A DNA stretch of 64,000 bases. It comes from Azospirillum brasilense. GTDB taxonomy: Bacteria; Pseudomonadota; Alphaproteobacteria; Azospirillales; Azospirillaceae. Below, piece by piece: positions 9,297 through 21,100 of this stretch. How positions within the stretch are numbered: position 1 is the stretch's first letter; each line of letters starts with the position of its first letter. The notes below the pieces were generated by a model, which did no database searches, had not been told where the DNA came from, and worked only from the letters and a program-made list of their open reading frames with translations. The stretch is from positions 1 to 64,000 of the forward strand of contig NZ_CP032346.1 in the NCBI RefSeq assembly GCF_005222205.1, read 5' to 3'. A program made the translations under genes and the position numbers.

Positions 9297-10142
9297 ATGT
9301 CCGAACGCAGCTTTCTCGGCCTCAGCGCGGCGGGGTTCCACCGCGTCGCCTACACCCAGTGGGGGCGCGAGGACGCGGCCCGCACCGCGGTCTGCGTGCA
9401 TGGCCTGACCCGCAACGGCCGTGATTTCGACGCGTTGGCGCTCGATCTGGCCGACCGCTACCGCGTCGCCTGCCCGGATGTGGTGGGGCGCGGCAAGAGC
9501 GGCCGGCTGAGCAACCCGACGCTTTACGGCTACCCGCAATACTGCGCCGACATGGCGGCGCTGATCGCCCGGCTGGGGGTGGAGTCGGTGGATTGGGTCG
9601 GCACCTCCATGGGCGGGCTGATCGGCATGCTGCTGGCCGCCCAGCCCGACAGCCCGATCCGCCGGCTGGTGGTCAACGACATCGGCCCCTTCATCCCGAA
9701 GGCGGGCTTGCAGCGCATCGCCGATTACGTCGGCAAGGACCCGGTGTTCGAGGATCTGGCGGCGGTGGAGTCCTATCTGCGCTTCGTCCTGATGGGCTTC
9801 GGGCGGCTTTCCGACGAGGCGTGGCGCCACATGGCGGAGCACAGCGCCCGTCTGCGCCCGGACGGCTGCTACGGCCTCGCCTACGACCCGGCCATCGCCG
9901 AGGCCTTCAAGGCGCAGCCGATGGAGGATGTGGACCTGTGGGCGGTCTGGGACCGCATCCGCTGCCCGGTTCTGGTGCTGCGCGGCGCCACCTCGGACAT
10001 TCTTCCGGCGGAAACGGCGGAGGAGATGACCCGCCGCGGCCCCACGGCCCGCCTGGTGGAGTTCGCCCACACCGGCCACGCCCCGGCGCTGATGACCGCG
10101 GACCAGATCGCCGCGGTGCGCGACTTCCTGCTGGAGGACTGA
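9297..10142 (+). CDS. alpha/beta hydrolase
   Basis: 281-residue cytosolic hydrolase of the alpha/beta fold. The oxyanion-side motif VCVHGLTRNGRDFD, nucleophile elbow GTSMGG (Ser), acid in RGATSDIL and His in HTGHAPAL make a complete triad. Sequence character is close to proteins annotated as hydrolases of esters or C-C bonds, but the substrate cannot be read. Start: ATG 9297 or GTG 9291, both after AGGGGAGGGG. The reading frame is open upstream into the transglycosylase gene only because of the frameshift there, so an apparent fusion is an artefact. Confidence 0.87.
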   Translation: MSERSFLGLSAAGFHRVAYTQWGREDAARTAVCVHGLTRNGRDFDALALDLADRYRVACPDVVGRGKSGRLSNPTLYGYPQYCADMAALIARLGVESVDWVGTSMGGLIGMLLAAQPDSPIRRLVVNDIGPFIPKAGLQRIADYVGKDPVFEDLAAVESYLRFVLMGFGRLSDEAWRHMAEHSARLRPDGCYGLAYDPAIAEAFKAQPMEDVDLWAVWDRIRCPVLVLRGATSDILPAETAEEMTRRGPTARLVEFAHTGHAPALMTADQIAAVRDFLLED

Positions 10143-10261
10143 CGGGGGTACCCCGGCGTGGGCGTGGCATGCGGCCCGGAATCCGGCTGGCTATGGCCGC
10201 GCTCCTGGCTTAGCATCGCTGCTACGGTTGCGCCGCAACGATGGTCCGGAGGCCCGACGCC

Positions 10262-10828
10262 ATGAGGGGTTTCGCCGCGCTCGTCCTGTTGCCGTCCTTC
10301 ATGTTGCTGTCTTTCGTCTCAGGGCCGGTTCAGGCCCGCGACGCGCTGGACTGGCTGGCGCGGGAGCCGGTGACCTTGCTCGACTGGGGCATGACCCGCC
10401 TGCGCGGCGACCTGCACGACACGGTGGACGGGTTGTCCCGCGATCTGCGGACGGAGGTGTCGCGCAGTGGCGTCTTCTACCGTTTCCAGGACCGGCGGAT
10501 CGTCGCCTACGCCAACTTCGTCGATCTGCCGCGCAACCGGACCGAGGAGGTGTGCAAGGACGTCTACACCCGGTTGGCCGGCGCGCTGGTCCGCGGCGGG
10601 CCGCAAGGGGCCGGCGGGGCGGCCTGGTATCTGGAGAGCGTGTTCAGCCACGACACCCAGGGCGGCGACCGGCCCCAGGATCTCGGCGACCAGCTGGCGG
10701 ACAAGGTGGTGTTGCAGGTGACCATCGGGCCGAAGCCGTCCCAGGCCTTCGACGATGGGCGCCGCATCACCTGCACGGGCCGGCTCGACGCCACGCCGGA
10801 GAACATCGCGCTCAAGAGCGAGGGGTGA
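10262..10828 (+). CDS. exported protein of unknown function
   Basis: 188 residues with a clear signal peptide ([18 protein letters not shown], cleavage near VQARD). The mature part begins [20 protein letters not shown] and carries two cysteines, in [11 protein letters not shown] and RRITCTGRL. These could form a disulfide in the periplasm. No catalytic motif or known family is visible. A second in-frame ATG at 10241 would place seven charged residues ahead of the signal, which is less likely. It lies 52 bases upstream of rsmA and may share its transcript. Confidence 0.7.
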   Translation: MRGFAALVLLPSFMLLSFVSGPVQARDALDWLAREPVTLLDWGMTRLRGDLHDTVDGLSRDLRTEVSRSGVFYRFQDRRIVAYANFVDLPRNRTEEVCKDVYTRLAGALVRGGPQGAGGAAWYLESVFSHDTQGGDRPQDLGDQLADKVVLQVTIGPKPSQAFDDGRRITCTGRLDATPENIALKSEG

Positions 10829-10880
10829 CGATGACGCGCGGCTGATGACGGCGGGCCTGCGCCGTCCTATAAGTGCGGCC

Positions 10881-11747
10881 ATGACCGACGCCACGCCCGA
10901 CTCCGCCCCCATGCCCGCTGTTTTCGACCCGCAGGCCCTGCCGCCGCTGCGCGAGGTGATCGCCCGCTTCGGGCTGGATGCCCGCAAGGCGCTGGGGCAG
11001 AACTTCCTGCTCGACCTCAACCTGACGGGCCGCATCGCGCGCTCGGCGGGCGACATGACCGGCGTGACGGTCGTGGAGATCGGCCCCGGTCCGGGCGGGC
11101 TGACCCGCGCGCTTCTGGCGACGAAGGCGAAGCAGGTCATCGCCATCGAGCGCGACCACCGCTTCATCGAGGCGTTGCAGGACGTGATCCAGGCGGCGGA
11201 CGGGCGGCTGTCCATCGTCGAGGGCGACGCGCTGGAGGTCGATCCCATTCAAATCGCGCCGGCCCCGCGGGCCATCGTGGCGAACCTGCCCTACAACGTG
11301 GCGACGCCGCTGCTGATCGGCTGGCTGGGGCGGATCGATGAGTTCGTCAGCCTGACGCTGATGTTCCAAAAAGAGGTCGCGGACCGTCTGGTCGCCAAGC
11401 CGGGCAGCAAGGCCTACGGCCGCCTGTCGGTCATCACGCAGTGGCGGTCGGACGCGCGGGTGCTGTTCAACCTGCCGGCCAAGGCCTTCACCCCGCCGCC
11501 CAAGGTGGAGTCCACCATCGTCCACCTGACCCCGCGCGCCAACCCGGAGCCGGCGGAGTGGAAGGCGCTGGAGCAGGTGACCGCCGCCGCCTTCGGCCAG
11601 CGCCGCAAGATGCTGCGCCAGAGCTTGAAGAGCCTGGGGAACGCGGAGGCGTTGCTGGCCGCCGCCGGCATCGAGCCGACCGCGCGGGCGGAGGAGGTGG
11701 ATGTGGCGGGGTTCGCGGCGCTGGCGCGGGCGTTCAAGGCGCGATAG
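10881..11747 (+). CDS. rsmA: 16S rRNA (adenine1518-N6/adenine1519-N6)-dimethyltransferase
   Basis: KsgA/RsmA dimethylates two adjacent adenines in the 3' hairpin of 16S rRNA during late 30S assembly. 288 residues with the full set of motifs: [10 protein letters not shown] at the N-terminus, SAM motif [13 protein letters not shown], the catalytic [11 protein letters not shown], and the C-terminal [14 protein letters not shown]. Start ATG at 10881. It converges on gmk across a GC-rich repeat. Confidence 0.96.
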   Translation: MTDATPDSAPMPAVFDPQALPPLREVIARFGLDARKALGQNFLLDLNLTGRIARSAGDMTGVTVVEIGPGPGGLTRALLATKAKQVIAIERDHRFIEALQDVIQAADGRLSIVEGDALEVDPIQIAPAPRAIVANLPYNVATPLLIGWLGRIDEFVSLTLMFQKEVADRLVAKPGSKAYGRLSVITQWRSDARVLFNLPAKAFTPPPKVESTIVHLTPRANPEPAEWKALEQVTAAAFGQRRKMLRQSLKSLGNAEALLAAAGIEPTARAEEVDVAGFAALARAFKAR

Positions 11748-11754
11748 GTCCTTG

Positions 11755-11861
11755 CCCCCACCCTGACCCTCCCCCGCTTCGCAGGGGAGGGGACAAATCT
11801 CCCTCCCTTGCGAAGCGGGGGAGGGAAGGGGCCCGCGGCGAAGCCGTGGGAAGGGTGGGGG
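11755..11861. repeat. REP-like nested inverted repeat between convergent rsmA and gmk
   Basis: Outer arms cccccaccct/agggtggggg (11755-11764 and 11852-11861) enclose a second long arm pair around ccctcccccgcttcgca / tgcgaagcgggggaggg. It shares the unit gaaggggccc..cgaag..gtgggaagggtg with the element at 51635-51778. Such elements commonly sit between convergent genes and can act as bidirectional terminators. Confidence 0.7.
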
Positions 11862-11876
11862 CCGTACGCCGCCGCC

Positions 11877-12524
11877 TTACAGCGCCGCCTGCACGCTCTC
11901 CACAAAGGCCGGCATCCCGACCTGCCGCGTCCGGCGCAGCCGCTCGGCGCGCAGGATGGCCTGGACCGCGGTGACGCTCTCGTCCACGTCGTTGTTGACG
12001 ATCACGTAATCGTACTCGCCCCAGTGGCTGATCTCGTCCGACGCCTTGGCCATGCGCTGGGCGATCACCTCCGCCGAGTCCTGGCCGCGGGAGTGCAGGC
12101 GGCGCTCCAGCTCGGTGCCCGAGGGCGGCAGGACGAAGACGCTGACCAGATCGGCGCGGGCGTTAGCGGCCAGCTGCTGCATGCCCTGCCAATCGATGTC
12201 GAACAGCACGTCGCGCCCGGCGCTCAGCGCCGTCTCCACGGCGTGGCGCGGCGTGCCGTAGCAGTTGCCGAACACGCGGGCGTGCTCCAGCAGCTCGCCC
12301 TGGCCGGCCATGCGGTCGAACTCCGGCATGTCGACGAAATAGTAATGGACGCCCGGCTGCTCGCCGGGGCGCATCGGCCGGGTGGTGACGGACACCGACA
12401 GGGTGATGCCGGGGTCGCGGTCCAGCAGGCGGCGCGAAATGGTGGTCTTGCCCGCCCCGGAGGGGGAGGACAGCACGAGCATCAGGCCGCGCCGGGCGAT
12501 CTTCGTGTTCATGGTCTCAGGCAT
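11877..12524 (-). CDS. gmk: guanylate kinase
   Basis: ATP-dependent phosphorylation of GMP to GDP in nucleotide metabolism. 215 residues with P-loop SSPSGAGKTT, GMP-binding SVSVTTRPMRPGE and VHYYFV, then LFDIDWQGMQQL and the lid region ERRLHSRGQDS. ATG 12524 is the longest start; ATG 12512 (MNTKIARRGLM) is closer to the usual family N-terminus. It lies 24 bases downstream of the yicC-like gene, a linkage common in bacteria, and probably shares a transcript with it. Confidence 0.95.
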   Translation of the reverse strand: MPETMNTKIARRGLMLVLSSPSGAGKTTISRRLLDRDPGITLSVSVTTRPMRPGEQPGVHYYFVDMPEFDRMAGQGELLEHARVFGNCYGTPRHAVETALSAGRDVLFDIDWQGMQQLAANARADLVSVFVLPPSGTELERRLHSRGQDSAEVIAQRMAKASDEISHWGEYDYVIVNNDVDESVTAVQAILRAERLRRTRQVGMPAFVESVQAAL

Positions 12525-12548
12525 ATGGTCTCGGGCATGGGTCGGACG

Positions 12549-13415
12549 TCACTCGATGTTCTGGACCTGCTCGCGAAGCTGCTCGATGGAGGCTTTCAGC
12601 GACAGGCCGATGCGGGTCAGCTCCACGTCCGCGGACTTGGAGCACAGCGTGTTGGCTTCGCGGTTGAATTCCTGGCACAGGAAGTCGAAGCGGCGGCCGA
12701 TGGCGCCCCCCTCCGCCAGCATGTCGCGGGCGGCCTGGATGTGGGCGCGCAGCCGGTCCATCTCCTCGCGCACGTCGGCCTTGGCGATCAGGATGGCGGC
12801 CTCCTGGGCGAGCCGCTCCTCCGGCAGGGCCGGGGCGGCGTCGAGCAGGGCGGCGACCTGGCTGCGCAGCCGTTCGCGCAAGGCTTCGGGCTGGGTGCTG
12901 GCGCAGGCGGCGGCGGCGGTGATCAGCCGCTCGATCTCGTCGAGATGGCCGTTCAGGACGGTGACCAGACGCGCCCCTTCCGCCAAGCGGGCGGTGACGA
13001 GTTCGCCGATCAGCCGGCCGAGGTCGGCCTTCAGCGCGGCCTCCACCCGGTCCCGCGCGTCGCCCTCGTCCTCTTCCACCGGCTCGATGATGCCGCGGAC
13101 GGCGAGCAGCGAATCGAGCCGCGGCGGGGCGGCCCCGGCGCCCTCGATCTCGCGCGCCAGCTCCAGCACCTGGGCGAGAAGCTCGCGGTTGATGCGGAGC
13201 TGCGACACCGACTGGCTGCGGGTGACGGTCAGGTTCAGGTTGACGCTGCCGCGGGCCAGCCGCTTGGGGATCTCGGCGCGGGCGGCGGCCTCCAGCGTGT
13301 CGAAGCCGGCGGGCTGGCGGCAGCGGATGTCGAGGTTGCGCCCGTTGACGCTCTTCACCTCGAAGGTCCAACTGTAGCCGTCGGCATGCCCGTCCACGCG
13401 TGCGAAACCGGTCAT
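12549..13415 (-). CDS. yicC: YicC/YloC-family endoribonuclease
   Basis: 288 residues. The family N-terminus MTGFARVDGH is followed by SWTFEVKSVNGRNLDIRCR. The C-terminal DUF1732 region (AIGRRFDFLCQEFNREANTL, then CSKSADVELTRIGLSLKASI and EQLREQVQNIE) is complete. YicC proteins are reported as toroidal endoribonucleases that act on certain small RNAs. The start was placed at ATG 13415 because family members begin with MTGF; the open frame reaches further upstream without support. Confidence 0.93.
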   Translation of the reverse strand: MTGFARVDGHADGYSWTFEVKSVNGRNLDIRCRQPAGFDTLEAAARAEIPKRLARGSVNLNLTVTRSQSVSQLRINRELLAQVLELAREIEGAGAAPPRLDSLLAVRGIIEPVEEDEGDARDRVEAALKADLGRLIGELVTARLAEGARLVTVLNGHLDEIERLITAAAACASTQPEALRERLRSQVAALLDAAPALPEERLAQEAAILIAKADVREEMDRLRAHIQAARDMLAEGGAIGRRFDFLCQEFNREANTLCSKSADVELTRIGLSLKASIEQLREQVQNIE

Positions 13416-13539
13416 GCTGGAAACGGCGGAGCGTTGGGCGGGCAAAGCGGCCTCGACGAGTATTTGTGGGATCGGGAGGCTCACGTTATAGCGTCGGGCG
13501 GCCAAGGCAACAAGCGTCAGGGACAAGGGGGAAAGGGGC

Positions 13540-14301
13540 ATGCGCGATCCGCGCTCGATCGTCATCACCGGGGCGTCCAGCGGCATCGGGGAGGAATTGG
13601 CCCTGGCCTACGCCGTCCCCGGCGTCGCGCTAGCCCTGAGCGGGCGCGACTCCGCAAGGCTGGACGCGGTGGCGGAGCGCTGCCGCGCCGCCGGGGCGGC
13701 GGTGGAAACGGCGCTGGTCGACGCGGCGGACCGCGCGGCGATGGCGGGGTGGCTGAGCGCGCTGGACGCCCGCGCGCCGGTCGATCTGGTCATCGCCAAC
13801 GCCGGAATCTCCGCCGGGACCGGGGGCGGGGTGGAGAGCGCCGAGCAGGCGCGGCGCATCTTCCAGGTGAATGTGGACGGCGTGCTGAACAGCGTCCACC
13901 CGCTCTTGCCCGGCATGCAGGCGCGGCGGCGCGGGCAGATCGCCCTGATGGCTTCGCTGGCCGGCTTCCGCGGCATGCCCGGCGCGCCCGCCTATTGCGC
14001 CAGCAAGGCGGCGGTGCGGGTCTACGGCGAGTCGCTGCGCGGCGATCTGGCGGGGCAGGGGATCGGCGTGACGGTGATCTGTCCGGGCTTCGTGAAAAGC
14101 CGGATGACCGCGGTGAACCGCTTCCCCATGCCCTTCCTGATGGAGACGGACCGCGCCGCCCAAGTCATCAAGAGCGGGCTGGCCCGCAACCGGGCGCGCA
14201 TCGCCTTCCCCTGGCCGATGGCCGCCGCCGTGTGGCTGATGGCGGCTCTGCCGGTGGGACTGACGGATGTCCTGCTGCGGCAGGCGCCGCGCAAGGAATG
14301 A
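13540..14301 (+). CDS. short-chain dehydrogenase/reductase
   Basis: 253-residue NAD(P)-dependent SDR. Cofactor motif VITGASSGIGEE, NAG motif VIANAGISAG, catalytic Ser in LMASLAGF and YxxxK as YCASK are all present. The C-terminus carries a hydrophobic stretch (PWPMAAAVWLMAALPVGL), which suggests membrane association, as seen in other SDRs acting on lipophilic substrates. Substrate unknown. Divergent from yicC. Confidence 0.88.
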   Translation: MRDPRSIVITGASSGIGEELALAYAVPGVALALSGRDSARLDAVAERCRAAGAAVETALVDAADRAAMAGWLSALDARAPVDLVIANAGISAGTGGGVESAEQARRIFQVNVDGVLNSVHPLLPGMQARRRGQIALMASLAGFRGMPGAPAYCASKAAVRVYGESLRGDLAGQGIGVTVICPGFVKSRMTAVNRFPMPFLMETDRAAQVIKSGLARNRARIAFPWPMAAAVWLMAALPVGLTDVLLRQAPRKE

Positions 14302-14310
14302 GAAGGGAAA

Positions 14311-14925
14311 TCAGGGCTTGGCTTTCCAATAGCCCCAGACGGAGGCCGGCGGGACGTTCAGCGGGGTGAAGCCCAGCCGCTTGCCCTTGACGCCCAGCGC
14401 GCGCTGGTTCAGCGGCGACACGAGGCCGTAGGTGTAGAGAACGAAGCGCCCGCCCTCGGGCAGGATGCGGAAACAGGCCTCGACGACCTCTTTCTGGGCG
14501 CGCATCGGCAGGTTCAGCATGGGGATGCCGATGACCACCGTGCCGACCTTGCCGACCAGCTCCGGACCGAGGATGTCGGCGGCCTTGCGGCAGTCGTCAT
14601 GGACGACGTTGACGTCCGGGTAGTGCCCGCGCAGGAAGCGCGACAGGTGGTCGTCGATCTCGAAGGTGAAGATGCGGTTGCCCGGGATGCCGCGCTGGAG
14701 CAGGGCCTTGGTGATGGCGCCGGTGCCGCCGCCGAACTCCACGACGACCTGATCCGGCCCGCACAGCACCTGCTCGCCGATCAGCCGGCAGAGCGCGCCC
14801 GAGGATGGTGTAACGGAACCCATGGAAAGGGGATTTGCCAACCAACGCTGGAAGAAAAGCCACGCGGCCGGCGGCGTCTTGCCGCTTTTCTGCTTCTCCG
14901 CGACGGTGATTTCCGTTGGTGTCAT
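14311..14925 (-). CDS. SAM-dependent methyltransferase, phospholipid N-methyltransferase-like
   Basis: 204 residues. SAM-binding motif I is VVEFGGGTGAITKALL, followed by FTFEIDDHLSRFL (acidic end of beta-2) and IGIPMLNLPMRAQKEVV. The layout (a Phe/Trp-rich N-terminus FFQRWLANPLSMGSVTPSSG, then the Rossmann fold) matches bacterial PmtA-type enzymes that methylate phosphatidylethanolamine. Ribosomal-RNA methylases of the KsgA group share the fold, so the substrate is inferred. ATG 14925 is preferred; the frame is open further upstream with unlikely sequence. Confidence 0.75.
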   Translation of the reverse strand: MTPTEITVAEKQKSGKTPPAAWLFFQRWLANPLSMGSVTPSSGALCRLIGEQVLCGPDQVVVEFGGGTGAITKALLQRGIPGNRIFTFEIDDHLSRFLRGHYPDVNVVHDDCRKAADILGPELVGKVGTVVIGIPMLNLPMRAQKEVVEACFRILPEGGRFVLYTYGLVSPLNQRALGVKGKRLGFTPLNVPPASVWGYWKAKP

Positions 14926-15068
14926 GATCGGCCTTTCGCCGTTGGCTGTTGAGCGTTTTACCCCGGGGCTAAACAAGCTGGAGCCTCGGGGGGTCCCGAA
15001 CCTAACAATCCCTGAGCGCACTTATGTCGCATCCGGGGTTCCCCCGCAACCGGCCGCAGCGGCGGGAG

Positions 15069-15766
15069 CTATGCCATAAACGCGGGATATGACGTGACGG
15101 CCAGTAGGGTCTGGCCGGCATAGGACAGGCCGCTGGCGACCAGCGCGAAGAAGACCAGACCCGCCACGGTGAGGGCGAGGCTGACCGCGACGGCGGCCCC
15201 GTCGCGCTCGATCAGGCCCAGCGACAGCAGGACCAGGGCGAAGCCGGGCAGCCAGCCGGTCAGCGGCAGTGGCACTACGCAGGTCAGCGACAGCAGAAGG
15301 ACCAGCACGCCGAACCAGCGCTCCCCGTCGATGCTGGCGAAGCGGCTGTGGCGCGGCTTCAGCATCCTCTCGATGGCGGTCAGCCGCGGCATCGCCTTGT
15401 CGATCATCCGCGCGGCGAGGGAGCGGCTGACCGAGCGGCGCAGGATCCAGCCGGGCAGGGCGGCGCCGCGCTTGCCGAAGGCCATCTGGGCGGAGAAGAG
15501 AAGGATCGGCAGGTCGAACAGGCAGGACACGCCTAGCGGCACCGGCGCGATGGTCGGCAGCGACAGGGCCAGCAGGATGGTTCCCAGCGAGCGGTCGCCC
15601 AGCGCCTGGATCAGGTCGCCCAGCGACACCCGCCCCTCCGGCAGGTTGGCGCGGAAGGCCGCCAGGACGTCGGAGGTCCGCTCTTCCCCATGGTCCTGCC
15701 GCCCGCGACGGGCGGCGGTCGCGGGGAGCGAGCCCGCTCCGGTGAAGGCCACGTTGCGCGGCACGC

Positions 15767-15770
<4 letters not shown>
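15069..15770 (-). CDS. exoD: ExoD-family membrane protein
   Basis: 233 residues. A cytoplasmic N-terminus leads into the ExoD signature (VSLGDLIQALGDRSLGTILL, ALSLPTIAPVPLGVS) and four or five membrane segments. Named for a rhizobial exopolysaccharide phenotype; biochemical role unresolved. The last residues of the upstream ABC-F gene overlap its start by four bases, so the two are coupled. Confidence 0.88.
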
Positions 15771-17662
<1,892 letters not shown>

Positions 17663-17767
17663 ATCGGCGCCGGTTTACCACGGGGAAACCGCGATTTGAA
17701 GCGGGACCCGCGGGGCAACCCTTCATGGCAGCCGCGCGAAGCAACGCGAAGCGGCCTCACGAACCGG

Positions 17768-17796
17768 TTGCCGTGGCGGAAAAGCGCCTATATAAC
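17768..17796 (+). promoter_or_regulatory. probable sigma-70 promoter of ndk
   Basis: TTGCCG (17768-17773) and TATAAC (17791-17796) are separated by exactly 17 bases and lie 69 bases ahead of the ndk start codon. A good AGGAG (around 17851) precedes the ATG. Confidence 0.55.
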
Positions 17797-17864
17797 CCCG
17801 CGCAATCGGCGCCCCGGCCAAACCAGCGGCGCCCATAACGCATTTCCAGCAGGAGCCCACCGCC

Positions 17865-18287
17865 ATGGCCGTCGAACGCACCCTCTCGATCATCAAGCCC
17901 GATGCCACCCGCCGCAACCTGACCGGCAAGATCAATGCCAAGTTCGAGGACGGCGGCCTGCGCATCGTCGCGCAGAAGCGCGTCCAGCTGTCCAAGGCCC
18001 AGGCCGAGCAGTTCTACGGCGTGCATCGCGAGCGTCCGTTCTTCAACGACCTCGTCTCCTTCATGATCTCCGGCCCGGTCGTGCTCCAGGTCCTGGAAGG
18101 CGAGAACGCCATCGCCCGCAACCGCGAGATCATGGGCGCCACCAACCCGGCCAACGCCGCCGAGGGCACCATCCGCAAGGAGTTCGCCGAGTCGATCGAG
18201 GCCAACTCGGTGCACGGTTCGGACGCTCCGGAGACCGCCGCCCAGGAGATCGCCTTCTTCTTCGCCGGCATCGAGCTGGTGGGCTGA
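17865..18287 (+). CDS. ndk: nucleoside diphosphate kinase
   Basis: Transfers the gamma phosphate of ATP to nucleoside diphosphates through a phosphohistidine. 140 residues, full length. The N-terminus [19 protein letters not shown] and active-site segment [12 protein letters not shown] with the catalytic His are intact. Monocistronic: own promoter and a strong terminator. Confidence 0.97.
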   Translation: MAVERTLSIIKPDATRRNLTGKINAKFEDGGLRIVAQKRVQLSKAQAEQFYGVHRERPFFNDLVSFMISGPVVLQVLEGENAIARNREIMGATNPANAAEGTIRKEFAESIEANSVHGSDAPETAAQEIAFFFAGIELVG

Positions 18288-18320
18288 TCGCGGCTCGTCC
18301 GCTTCGCAGCCTTGCGCGAA

Positions 18321-18348
18321 GGGCCGTCCCGACCGGGGCGGCCCTTTT
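18321..18348 (+). terminator. Rho-independent terminator of ndk
   Basis: A ten-base stem (gggccgtccc / ggggcggccc, one G-U pair) with loop gacc is followed by tttt. It begins 34 bases after the ndk stop. Confidence 0.85.
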
Positions 18349-18481
18349 CGATTCAGGGACGATTCAGAGCCGATTCAGGGCCGCCCGCCCGCAACTTGTC
18401 GCCCGCGCCGGGTCACGGCGTCGTGGACAGGCGTGGCGAAGTCGAGTATTCGGGGATTCTACCGCTAGGAGTACCCCCGCC

Positions 18482-18961
18482 ATGGAAAATCCGGACGTCA
18501 AGCCGATCGTCGCGGCCCTGCTGGAACCGCTGCCGCCCCTCGTGAAGGGCAGGAACGACCTGAGCGATCCGGGCGTGGTGGAACTGCTGGTGCGCGGCTA
18601 TGTCGACCAGTGCCTGGCGGCCTTCCAGGAGGTGCTGCGCGGCAACGTCGAGCAGGACGCGGCCATCGACGCCATCAACGCGCAGGCGACGGCCCTGAAC
18701 GCGGTGTTCCTGGGGACCAGCGGCTTCGACACGGTGATCGTCCATCCCTGGAACTCCGCCGACCAGCTCGGCCAGTTCCTTCAGGATACGGTGGGGCTGG
18801 ATTTCCCGGCGGAGGATTGCGTGCGCGCCTCGCTGATCCACCTCGCGACCCACGTCATGCACGCCATCCAGGGCGGCACCGAGGCATGGGAGCAGCAGGT
18901 GGACGCGCTGGTCGGCGAAATGCGCGACCTGCTGCTCGGCCGCCTGCCGGACGGGGCGTAA
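18482..18961 (+). CDS. protein of unknown function
   Basis: 159 residues, soluble, acidic, mostly helical by appearance. No signal peptide or membrane segment. Notable parts are a central FDTVIVHPWNSADQLGQFL and a C-terminal LIHLATHVMHAIQGG, with three histidines in the second half. I recognise no motif. It stands alone between the ndk terminator and a convergent small gene. Confidence 0.65.
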   Translation: MENPDVKPIVAALLEPLPPLVKGRNDLSDPGVVELLVRGYVDQCLAAFQEVLRGNVEQDAAIDAINAQATALNAVFLGTSGFDTVIVHPWNSADQLGQFLQDTVGLDFPAEDCVRASLIHLATHVMHAIQGGTEAWEQQVDALVGEMRDLLLGRLPDGA

Positions 18962-19003
18962 GCGCCCCGCCACGGTTTTCCGGTTGGTCGCCCGACAGGT
19001 CCG

Positions 19004-19153
19004 TCAGGCCAGGAAGATCGCCATGAAGACCAGCACGGCGATCACGCCCGCGGTCGCCAGCGTCAAGAAGCGGGTGAAGGCGTGCCAGCCCGCCTCGTGG
19101 CGGCGAACGACATCCTCGCTGACCGGATTGTGGCCGTGTTCCGTAACCGCCAT
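19004..19153 (-). CDS. aa3-type cytochrome c oxidase subunit IV-like small membrane protein
   Basis: 49 residues with an ATG at 19153 and a GGGAGG upstream. A short polar N-terminus (MAVTEHGHNPVSEDVV) is followed by WHAFTRFLTLATAGVIAVL and a single membrane helix ending MAIFLA. This layout matches the small bacterial aa3 oxidase subunit IV family: a conserved WxxFT-like entry, one helix and almost no C-terminal tail. In the oxidase the subunit lies at the edge of the complex and its role is minor or unclear. No other oxidase gene is in the window. Confidence 0.72.
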   Translation of the reverse strand: MAVTEHGHNPVSEDVVRRHEAGWHAFTRFLTLATAGVIAVLVFMAIFLA

Positions 19154-19253
19154 CGCCCTCTGCCTCCCCTGTTATGGTTCCGGCGGAGAATGTGGGGAGC
19201 GCGGACGGTTGCGGCAAGGGTCCCGCTTGGCCAAAGGCCCCGCTCGGGACGGC

Positions 19254-19909
19254 TCAGGCCGGCGGGTTGATGAGCGTCGGCAGGTCCGCCGCCGGGCCTG
19301 ACAGGGTCACCCGGCCGTCCTCGACATGGGCGCGGCCCTCGGCGATCAGGCGCAGCGCCTGGGGATAAAGCCGATGTTCGGCCTCCAGCACGCGGGCGGA
19401 CAGCCGGTCGGCGTCGTCGCCGGGCTGCACCGGAACCGCGGCCTGGGCGATGATCGGCCCCTCGTCCATCTCCGCGCGCACGTAATGCACGGTGCAGCCG
19501 TGGAAGCGCACCCCGGCGTCCAGCGCCCGCTGGTGCGTGTCCAGCCCCTTGAAAGAGGGCAGGAGCGACGGGTGAATGTTGATCATCCGGTCGTGCCAGC
19601 GCTCGACGAACCAGGGCGACAGCAGCCGCATGAAGCCGGCCAGACAGACCAGCTCGACGCCCGCCTCGCGCAGGCGCGCGTCCATGGCTTCCTCGAAGGC
19701 GCGCTTGTCGCCGGGGAAGTCGCGGTGGCTGACCACGGCGACCGGAATCCCGGCGGCGGCGGCGCGCTCCAACCCGTAGGCATCGGCCTTGTTGGAGAGC
19801 ACCAGCGCGATCTCCGCCGGAAAGCCCGGGGCGGCGCAGGCGTCGATCAGCGCCTGCAGATTGCTGCCGCGCCCGGAAATCAGGACTCCGACCTTCAGGG
19901 TGTCGGGCG

Positions 19910-19922
<13 letters not shown>
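19254..19922 (-). CDS. purN: phosphoribosylglycinamide formyltransferase
   Basis: Third step of de novo purine synthesis: 10-formyl-THF donates formyl to GAR. 222 residues with [14 protein letters not shown], the catalytic Asn-His segment [14 protein letters not shown] and the catalytic Asp in [13 protein letters not shown]. The ATG at 19922 overlaps the purM end by 13 bases; the pair is an operon. Confidence 0.95.
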
Positions 19923-20992
<1,070 letters not shown>

Positions 20993-21035
20993 GGTATCCT
21001 CGCTTGGGCTGAGCTATATACCTGGGCCACCTGAA

Positions 21036-21060
21036 CCGGGTCAATTTGGGCCGGGTCAAT
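21036..21060. repeat. 15-bp-spaced direct repeat ahead of the DUF2066 gene
   Basis: ccgggtcaat occurs at 21036-21045 and again at 21051-21060, in the short space between the divergent purM and DUF2066 genes. A spacing of one and a half helical turns could suit a regulator, but no known site matches. Confidence 0.4.
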
Positions 21061-21100
21061 AGGGAACGGGCCGAACATACTCGAATCGGAAGGCTTTGCA

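Noticed and set aside
8298..10142. Apparent lytic transglycosylase-hydrolase fusion
   Set aside because: Results from a one-base loss near 9050; the true transglycosylase C-terminus ([11 protein letters not shown]) lies in another frame and ends at 9262.
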